From assembly GCA_022828595.1 (NCBI GenBank), contig JAKGHH010000007.1, forward strand, positions 66,266,727-66,330,726: a stretch of DNA of 64,000 nucleotides. The letters are read 5' to 3'. This DNA comes from Nelumbo lutea. Taxonomy: Eukaryota > Streptophyta > Magnoliopsida > Proteales > Nelumbonaceae. A program made the translations under genes and the position numbers. Shown here one piece after another: positions 55,577-64,000 of the stretch. Position 1 is the stretch's first letter; the number at the start of each line of letters is the position of its first letter. Below the pieces are notes generated by a model. It saw only the letters and a list, made by a program, of their open reading frames with translations, ran no database searches and was not told the origin of the DNA.

Positions 55577-57910
55577 CTAAGAATCTATGTCCAACATAGC
55601 TTCCGCATAAGTCACGGGATCCTCCTCACTAGTCAAGGTTTCTACAAGGTAACTATCCTGGTCATAACCATAACAGACTAGTGGCCTGGATACCCGAGTG
55701 GATCTTCTAAGTTGGTCACTACCTAGAACTTGTGAGACATCTCCCACTGCTCCTAAGCTCTCCTCATCAAGAACAATTTCCTGACGATGGGTGTCTAGGA
55801 TGTAATCGGTTTCCAAGAATTGTGCATTTCGACTGCAGAACACTTTCTGCTCACTTGGGTCATAGAATAGGTAACCTACAGAGCCTTTTGGATAGCCTAC
55901 CAATAGGCAACGGCTGGTCTTGGATTCCAACTTGTCTGCACTTGTTCTTTGAACGTGTGCTGGACAACCCCAAATCTTCAAGTGTCTAACACTTGGTTTC
56001 TTTCCGGTCCAAAGTTCATATGGAGTATTTGGAACCGATTTGGTTGGAACCCGATTCAGCACGTAAATCATAGTCTCTAATGCATAACCCAAAAAGGATG
56101 TGGGTAACTCCGAGTGTATGAGAAGTGACTAGACCATATCCAATAAGGTCATATTCCTCATCTCTGAAACACCGTTAAGTTGTGGTGTAGCAAGAGGAGC
56201 TAATTGTGATACTATCCCATTGTCCTTTAAGTAGTCCCTGAATTCGTCAAAGAGATACTCGCCACATCGATCAGATCGTAGGGCTTTAATTTCTCTCCCC
56301 AACTGTTTCTTGACCTCTTGTCTAAACTCTTTAAACTTTTCAAAAGATTTAGATTTGTGTCTCATTAGGTACACGTAACCATATCGTGAAAAATCATCTG
56401 TGAAGGTGATGAAATACACGTGTTGATTTCGTGTCCTAACACTCAGGGGACCACATACATCAGTATGTATTAGGTCAAGTGTGCCTATACATCTTTCAGG
56501 CTTACCGTTAAATGGCCGTTTCGTCATCTTGCCTTGTAGGCAAGGCTCACAAGTGGGAAGATCTTCTACAGTTAGAAAATCCAAAGGACCATCCTTTACC
56601 AACCTTGTGATTCGGTCAACACCGATGTGGCCAAGTCGGTAATGCCACAGACACGTGGGATTAACTGTATCACGGGCTCTCTTCTTGGGGATTTCAGCCG
56701 ACGTAGTTTCGGTTATGTTAGTTTCTAGAGAAGGATGTAGAACATAGAGACCGTTCTCCAGTTCCCCGTATGCGATGAATCTGTTATTTCTTTTAATAAT
56801 AATCATATTACTAAAGAAGACAGAATAACCATCTGTACATAGTTTTGAAACAAAAATCAAATTTATCTTTAAATTTTGTACATAAAGACAATCTTTCAGT
56901 ACAATTATTCCTTCTCTAAAAATTAACTCCACGGTTCCTATGGCCATGGCTGCAACAGTTACAGTAGTCCCCAAGTAGATTATGACTTCTCCTTCACTCA
57001 GCCTTCTGCTTACCTTGAACCCCTGCAGTGAGTTACACGCATGAGTTGAAGCCCCGGAGTCAATACACCAGGATGCAAAAGCTACCAATAAATTGGTTTC
57101 TATAACACAAGTTTCGAAATTACCTTTCTTGGATTCCAGGTAGGCAGGACAATTCCTTTTCCAGTGGCCAGTCTTCATGCAGAAGTGACAAGCATCCGAT
57201 GCTTTGTCTTTCTTCTGCTTCTTGCTCTTAGTGGCTTTCTTCTGAGGCTTCTTTGCCTTCTTCTTTCTCTTGCCTGTCTTGCTAGTTTCAACAAGCATAG
57301 GTACAGGCTCATCCTTTCTAATAAGTTCTTCAGCTCTTTGCAACATATTGCTGAGCTCTTGCAAGCTGACATTCAGCTTGTTTATGTTATAGTTCATGAT
57401 GAACGGATTAAAGGAAGGAGGCAAAGAGTTAAGGATAGCATCTATCTGGGTTGCAAGGTCCAGCCCGGATCCAAGAGCCTCTAGTTCGTTGATGTATCCC
57501 ATCATCCGAAGACAATGGTCGTGAACTTGTTGACCCTTGGACATTTGTGCGGTCATGAACTGTTTCAAGACCTTTTGTCGAGTAGAACGATTCTGCTCTT
57601 AATACATTGTCCTGAGACTGCCCAATAAGACTTTGGCAAGTTCAATCTGATCAAACTGCCTCTGTATCGGGTTGTCTAAGGAGGCAATGATGTAACACCA
57701 GGCAAGGGAGTTTTTCTCCTCCCATTCTTGATAGTCTCTCCTTCGGGCCTCAGAAGCCCTATCACCCGGACGCTCCGGGGTAGGATTCTTTGCCACTTTG
57801 TCCAGCTTTTCAGAAGCTAGGACCAGCATAAGGTTCCTGTACCAGTCAGCATAGTTTGGGCCCTTCAACTTGTTGTCATCAAGCAGTTTTGCAAATGATC
57901 CATTTGCCAT
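55577..57910 (-). pseudogene. Copia gag, protease, integrase; nearly open
   Basis: Starts MANGSFAKLLDDNKL at 57910. Single stops at 57599-57601 and 56126-56128 are the only breaks before 55577, so gag-protease-integrase is close to open. Domains: Gag, Lys-rich linker, zinc knuckle CHFCMKTGHWKRNC (57148-57191), protease CIDSGASTH (57045-57070), GAG-pre-integrase 'LWHYRLGHIG', integrase core with LIHTDVCGPL, LRSDRCGEY and [12 protein letters not shown], and the copia C-terminal part '[28 protein letters not shown]'. Sequences around both stops match the other copies, so each is a single-base change. The order protease-integrase-reverse transcriptase identifies copia. Confidence 0.9.
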
Positions 57911-59265
57911 TTTCTGATAAAAGATCAAACATCAGTCCATAACCTAATTTGATTCTTGTTCATTTCATAGATATGGATTTTAATCTACGATCCATTTCCA
58001 TTTATTCGTCTCTGAGATTTCCCTCCTTTCTCAGTGACGAAGACTATGAATCTCCTTATCACATGCATTCATATTAGCCGGAGGAACAGACAATTAAGCC
58101 CTAGTTCTAATTTTAGGTCAATCCAAAGTGGCTCCACTGACTTTCATAAAGCCAGATTTCAGTGGGCCTAAATCGGCTAGGTTTCCGCACATAACCTCTT
58201 TATGAGGTGTGGGGCCCACCACTGAGTGAGGTCATCCAATGACCAAAAGGGACACCATGGCAATGATGTGCATTCAGCCTTGGTGTGCGCAAGAGCCACT
58301 GTCGATTGAGCCTGGGCCAAGTACTTATGACCCATGTACGTAGCACATCACACATCCATACATCACATGCAGGGATAAATTGATTCAATCAATTAATCAT
58401 CTGTAAGGCCCATTTGAAGCCCATTTTAAATCCATAATATTAACCATTAATATCATCTAGTATATGGGCCGAATGGTTCAGCCCATATAGCTTTAAATGT
58501 TAAGTGGGCTTTTAGCAGTTTTAACCTTTTAAAATTGGGCCTTTACAGGTTGGGCCAAATTAACCATTTAATTAAACACCAATCCTTAGGCCCATTAGTG
58601 AGAAAATTAGGGTTGACTTTCAGCCTTGATGAAACCCTAGATTCGCTTCAAACTATTTGAACCAATCTTGGTTCGAATGGGTCTAGGGTTTGATCTTTAA
58701 TTAAATCTTTAATTCAAGAAAATAATCTGAAATTAAATACTGATAAAAGAAAAACAAGAATTAGTCAATCAGGGCTGTTCGCACAATCCATCCTACAAAA
58801 CAGAGGTTAGATCACAGAATGCAGTTTCATAACTGCAAATCGCAGATAGCGATTCTCCCATCTGCGAAATCTTCTTCTCTGCGCTGCCATCTTCGATCCA
58901 AAATTAAAAATAAATAGAAATCCTATTTCTATTAATAATTACATTAGATCGAATACCTATACATTGAGTCTAGAAAATAAAAAAAAAATTATTTACAGAC
59001 CAAGAACCATTCAAGAACAGCAAAAACGCAGGTTCCCTGCGCAAATCAAGATTTTGATCTCCCTTTGTACGAACAACCCATAAATCAAGAAAATCACAAA
59101 GAACAATTCTAAATAATAATCAGATTTATGTAAAATTAATTTCAGATTATTCGCCCATTAATTTTGGGAACAAATTTCCCAAAACCCATATCTGCGCAAA
59201 TCGGGTAGAACACCTTGTGCTATTTGCGCAGGTTCATATCTGAAACAAGATGGTTCAAGATTTGA
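57911..59265 (-). other. Leader of the full-length copia
   Basis: About 1.36 kb, colinear with the other leaders except for a deletion of about 0.4 kb near 58040, where the segment containing TTCTGGTGAAGCCCCTCCC is missing. Confidence 0.75.
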
Positions 59266-59282
59266 ACCTGGCTCTAATACCA
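59266..59282 (-). other. Primer-binding site with one mismatch
   Basis: Minus-strand TGGTATTAGAGCCAGG; one C-to-T change against the exact site at 43093. Confidence 0.85.
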
Positions 59283-59283
59283 C

Positions 59284-61183
59284 TGATGGGATGAGAGATC
59301 CATCCCATGGACGCCCAAAGATTGCCGAATAAGGGGCGACTTTCAAAAATTTTTTCTCTCCCTTCAACTGGGAATTGCATTCCCTATTTAGAAAATCATA
59401 TTTTCAAGGATCATTCTTGAACCTTAAACTGAATCAGATCTGAACCAAAAGAAATAGGAGGGAGGATATACCTGATACAGAGAATCAATATCTCCCAATG
59501 GAGGTGTTCACACCCAAGGAAAGATCCAAAATCTGCTCCCACTGAAGAGGGCACAGTGAAGGATGGAGCAGAATCAGCAATGTTCTTCAAAAGAACTTGA
59601 CATTCGCAAGAATCAACTGGATGGCTTGTGGGTACAGCTCCAACCAATCTTTCCCAAAAGATTGGGATCAAGATCAAATCTTGATTTCTCCCAAGAACTG
59701 GAGATCGAACTGAAAGGGAATGCAATGACAGGAAGGAGGCGGCAGGAGAGAATTCGCAGTATGCAGGAAATCTCTCTTCTCTCTTTCTTTGCTCTAAAGA
59801 GAAAATATGCTGTGTGTATTCTTAAAGGCTGCCGCCCCTTCTTCTTTTATAATCTTAAAGGGATCAACTCCTAATCAGATTAAGAGTTGCTAATCCAAAT
59901 CATATTTGGGTTACAAGTCCCTTTAAGTGTTAAGGGATAATCCTTATCTTATCTACATATCAGATCAGCCATCTCCTAATCTAATTAGGAGGTTTCCAGA
60001 TCTAAATCTCATTTAGATCTTGGACTCTCTAAGTGGATAGGGTCTAAGCCCAATCCTATTACCTGATCCACTTCAGAATTCGCCCCTTTTAATTGACTGA
60101 TCAAATCAGCCCAGTTCGAAATGGGCTTAAGGCCCATTTAGGGTTATGTACTCAAAATCCTTCCAAACTGCTGCCCAGTTGGGCTTCCTTGTATGGCGTG
60201 GGACCCAAGCATTGATCTACACATCAGCCACATGGGTTCAGCCCAGCCTTTGTTACAAGGCCTGGCCGAATGCACTGTTAAAGACAGTGCACCCAGGCAC
60301 TGTGGGCCAAACCACCTTGTAACACCCAGGGACTGTGGGCAGATGCAAGATTAGCCCATCAGGTATTATCCTCAATGGTCTTACACTTAACCTCTCTGCC
60401 TATAATGATCATACACTGCCCGACAAGAGAGGACCTCTGCCTCGGCTGCAAGGAACAGTGTTGCACTCTCCACTTTTATGGATCCCAGGAATTAAAACAT
60501 TTTGCAAACATTTTATAAACCATAATATATATATACTTTTATATCTCATATAAAATATACTTTGCAAAACAAATCTCAATGGTTGAAATCGGCTGCCGGC
60601 AGTCTTGGTTTCCATCAGTGAGAGTGCATCCCCGATCATTACCTTCGTCCGACAAAGGGGCTGATCCTTTCACTATGATGACCCACTCAGATGAATTTTT
60701 GGATTGCCCCAACATACCTAGGTTTTGACCGCCGCTAAGGATCTCATTGATTGGTATATCAAAGACAGCCCAGTCCGACACCTAGTGCAGTATCATAATC
60801 GAGTCTAGGGTCGGGTGTAACTTTCCAGTTTTTCCCATCAATCTCCAAGGTACAGAGCAATACTGGAAATCTGGTCCAGTTCATAGATTCAATTAATACT
60901 ATACTGTATGTGCCTAGGGTCTCACCTGACAACTGAGACAGGCCACCCCAACCGACTTGGTGGCACCACAGTGTCAGCCTTGATAGGATAGGTCTCCCTA
61001 GACCGACCCACTGGCTGTGAACATTCTAAACTAACACGAGTTTCATTAAGTGTCGAGTTTAAGGGTATTACACAGAAACATACCAAGGGAACATGAATCA
61101 AATATGCACCTTTATTCATTTACCATAAACTCATAAAGTACATCATTCTGATTGAAGCTAAGGGCATACAAAATTGCCTAACA
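59284..61183 (-). mobile_element. 5' LTR of the full-length copia
   Basis: 1,900 bp, TGTTAGGCAA at 61183 to CCCATCA at 59284 (minus strand), TATA box at 59845-59851. A short deletion at about 60294 joins GTGCACCC to AGGCACTG. Confidence 0.92.
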
Positions 61184-61188
61184 CTATG

Positions 61189-61328
61189 GTCATTAGGCAA
61201 AATTCCCGTGACCAAGTAATTCACAATGTCAGCATACCATGGAGTCATACCTCTCATGTGGAACAACTGCTCATCAGGAAACAACTCACAGATGGGAGAG
61301 GATCCTCGTCTTTCACCAACCTACTTAG
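61189..61328 (-). pseudogene. Gypsy pol segment between two copia insertions
   Basis: 140 bp that translate, with one frameshift, to 'RLVKDEDPLP' and 'DEQLFHMRGMTPWYADIVNY', the linker after RNase H in Athila/Tat pol (DHLSRL...WYADI.NYL..G.LP). It connects the RNase H part at 63272 with the integrase part at 52107. Confidence 0.85.
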
Positions 61329-63266
61329 TGAAGGGATGAGAGATTCATCCTATGGACGCCCAAAGATTGCGGTATAAGGGGCGAATTTCAAAAATTTTAT
61401 CTCTTCCTTCAACTGGGAATCGTATTCCCCATTTAGAAAATCATATTTTCAAGGATCAATCTTGAACCATAAACTGAACCAGATCTGAACCAAAAGGAGT
61501 GGGAGAGGATTATACCTGATACGGAGAAATACTATCTCCCAATGGAGGTGTTCACGCCCAGGAAGGATCCAAAATCTGCTCCCACTGAAGATGGCGCAGT
61601 GCAGGGTGGAGCAGAATCAGCAACGTTCTTCAAAAGAACTTGATCCTTCGTAAGGATCAACTGGACGACTTGAGTACAGCTCCAACCAATCTTTTCACAA
61701 AAGATTGAAATCAAGATCCAATCTTGATTGCTCCCAAGAACTGGAGATCGAACTGAAGGATTGGCAATGGCAGGAAGATGGCGGCAGGAGAGAATTCACA
61801 GTATGCAGGAAATCTCTCTTTCTCTCTTTCTTTAAGAGAAGAATGCTGTTGATGATGTTGTAAAAGGCTGCCGCCCCCTTCCCCTTTTATAATCTCAAAG
61901 GGATCAGCTCCTAATCAGATTAGGAGCTGCTAATCCAAATCATATTTGGGTTAGAAGTCCCTTAGTGATAAGGGATAACCCTTATCTTATCTGCAAATCA
62001 GATCAGTTGTCTCCTAATCTAATTAGGAGGTTTCCAGATCTTAAATCTTATTTAGATCTTTGACTCTCTGAGTGGATAGGGTCTAAGCCAATCCTTTTAG
62101 CTGACCCACTTCAGAATTCGCCCCCTTTAAATGACTGATCAAATCAGCCCAGTTCGAAATGGGCTTAAGGCCCATTAAGGTTATGTACTCAAAAACCTTC
62201 CAAATTGCTGCCCAGTTGGGCTTCCTTGTATGGCGTGGGACCCAAGCATTGATCTACACATCACCCACATGGGTTCAGCCCAGCCTTTGTTACAAGGCCT
62301 GGTCGAATACACTGTTAAAGACAGTGCACCCCCTGAAACCCATCGACTGGGCTCTATGGGCCCAACACTTACCCTAAGTGGTCCCTGGGCCAAGCCACCT
62401 TGTAACACCCAGGGACTGTGGGCAGATGCGAGATTAGCCCATCAGGTATTATCCTCAATGGTCTTACACTTAACCTCTCAGCCCTTAATGATCAAACACT
62501 GCCCGACAAGAGAGGACCTCTCCCTCGGCTGCTAGGAACAGTGTTGCACTCTCCACTTATATGGATCCCGGGAATTAAAACCTTCTGCAAACACTTTAGA
62601 AACCAATATATATATACTTTTATATCTCATATAAAATATACTTTGCAAAACAATTCTCAACGGTTGAAATCGGCTGCCGGCAGTCTTGGTTTCCAACAGT
62701 GAGAGTGCATCCCCGATCATTACCTTTGTCTGACAAAGGGGCTGATCCTGTCACTATGATCACCCACTCAGATGAATTCTCAGACTGTCTCAACATACCC
62801 AGGTTTTGACCCCCACTAGGGATCTCACTGATTGGTACAACAAAGACCGCTCAATCCGACACTTAGTGCAGTATCATAATCGAGTCTAGGCGTCGGGTGT
62901 AACTTTCCAGTTTTGCCCATCAATCTCCAAGGTCCAAGGCAATACCGGAAATCTGGTCCAGTTCAAAGATTCAATTAATCCCACACTGTATGTGCCTAGG
63001 GTCTCACCCCGGTAGCTGAGACAAGTCACCCCAACCGACTTGGTGGCACTACAGTGTTAGCCTTGTCAGGATAGGTCTCTCCAGACCGACCCACTAGCTG
63101 TGAACATTCTAAACTAACACGAGTCTCATTAAGTATCCAGTTTAAGGGTATTACACAGAAACATACCAAGGGAATATGAATCAAATGTTCACTTTTATTC
63201 ATTTATAATAAACTCATAAAGTACATCATTCTGATTGAAGCTAAGGGCATACAAAACTGTCTAACA
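61329..63266 (-). mobile_element. Solo copia LTR in the gypsy element
   Basis: 1,938 bp from TGAAGGG to the TGTTAGACAG terminus, flanked by perfect CTTAG duplications (61324-61328 and 63267-63271). No internal region. TATA box at 61885-61891. It splits the gypsy frame just after VADHLS. Confidence 0.93.
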
Positions 63267-63271
63267 CTTAG

Positions 63272-64000
63272 GTGATCAGCCACCGAATTCTCAGCTCCCC
63301 TTTGATCCTTGATTTCTAGATCAAACTCTTGGAGCAAGAGTATCCACCTTATCAGCCTCGGTTTTGACTCCTTCTTTGCTAGTAGGAATCTCAAAGCTGC
63401 ATGGTCAGAGAAAATAATCACTTTAGAGCCAAGCAAATATGACCTAAATTTGTCTAAAGCAAACACAATAGCTAATAGCTCTTTTTCAATGGTTGTGTAA
63501 TTGCTCTGTGTAGCATTCAACGTTTTGGAAGCATAGTGAATGACATGGCTCTTCCCATTTATTCGCTTCCCTAGAACAGCCCCTACTGCATAATTGCTTG
63601 CATCAGTCATGATCTCAAAGGGCAAGTTCCAATCAGGTGGTTGAATGATGGGTGCAATGGTTAATAAATTTTTAAGCTTGTTAAATGCTTCCTTGCACTC
63701 ATCATCAAAATCGAAAGGCACATCTTTTTGCAGCAAACTGGACAATGGCAGGGCAATTTTTGAAAAATCTTTGATGAACCTGTGATAAAAGCCAGCATGT
63801 CCAAGAAAAGAACGGACCTCCCTAACATTTTGTAGGGTAAGGTAAACTCACAAACAAATCAATTTTTGCCTTGTCGACTTCCATTCCTCTATCTGAAACT
63901 ACATATCCCAACACAATACCCTCCTTCACCATAAAATGACATTTTTCATAGTTTAAGACAAAATTTGTTTCCACACATCTATTCAGAATTTTACTTAAAC
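63272..64000 (-). pseudogene. Gypsy reverse transcriptase end and RNase H
   Basis: From the window edge: 'NRCVETNFVLNYEKCHFMV', 'GIVLGYVVSDRGMEVDKAKI' (end of reverse transcriptase), a frameshift near 63830, '[21 protein letters not shown]', then RNase H with Asp in [15 protein letters not shown], Glu in [14 protein letters not shown] and Asp in [13 protein letters not shown]. The open frame 63745-63272 has no stop inside RNase H. It ends at VADHLS, where the solo LTR is inserted. The rest of the element (gag, protease, most of reverse transcriptase, 5' LTR) is outside the window. Confidence 0.9.

Larger units (their letters stand above)
52113..61183 (-). mobile_element. Full-length copia element nested in gypsy
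   Basis: Order on the minus strand: 5' LTR 61183-59284, primer site, leader, gag-pol, polypurine tract, 3' LTR 54065-52113; total 9,071 bp. Flanks CTAAG (52108-52112) and CTATG (61184-61188) are a 5-bp duplication with one mismatch. The two LTRs differ by many substitutions and a roughly 55-bp deletion in the 5' copy near 60294, so it is not recent. The gypsy frame resumes across it. Confidence 0.9.

Noticed and set aside
57164..57484. 106-codon plus-strand frame
   Set aside because: Antisense shadow of the copia Gag Lys-rich linker.

Overview
This is nuclear DNA from a flowering plant with a repeat-rich genome. The signs are one spliced host gene with GT-AG introns of up to 4.4 kb, plant L1- and RTE-type LINEs, Mutator-like and hAT-type non-autonomous transposons, and a large nest of Ty1/copia and Ty3/gypsy (Athila/Tat-like) retrotransposons. 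I cannot name the species. A run of exactly 100 Ns at 31682-31781 marks a scaffold join.

Layout. 1-5556: AT-rich intergenic DNA with the decayed ORF1 and ORF2 endonuclease of an L1-type LINE, split by an unclassified repeat. 5557-8690: two Mutator-like elements with long terminal inverted repeats lie side by side; the second seems to carry captured gene pieces. 8795-9242: core promoter (TATA, CT tract) and 5' leader with a uORF. 9243-23568: a six-exon gene for a predicted 853-residue nuclear protein with a C4HC3 PHD finger (393-439) and a C-terminal BAH-like domain (about 715-853); all splice phases agree. Its introns hold L1 and RTE LINE fragments, hAT-type MITEs, a reverse-oriented retroposon and several tandem repeats. 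23569-27790: possible 3' UTR, MITE-like repeats and an ATT microsatellite.

27794-64000 is almost all nested LTR retrotransposon. One copia family dominates (LTR about 1.93 kb, TG...CA ends, tRNA-Met-type primer site). Its copies are: a truncated LTR (27817-29068), a plus-strand pol half with a 3' LTR (31782-38692) that is itself split by a solo LTR (35970-37917), a minus-strand gag half with a 5' LTR (38693-42795), a plus-strand gag-pol copy (42801-48459), a full-length minus-strand copy (52113-61183) and another solo LTR (61329-63266). The last two sit inside a minus-strand Athila/Tat-like gypsy element (48460 to beyond 64000), which in turn sits inside the plus-strand copia copy. A second copia family supplies a decayed gag (30175-31681) carrying a hAT-type MITE.

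The PHD-BAH gene is the only host gene I can support. All transposon reading frames are broken to some degree; the full-length copia copy is the least damaged. I saw no rRNA, tRNA, CRISPR or bacterial-type system.
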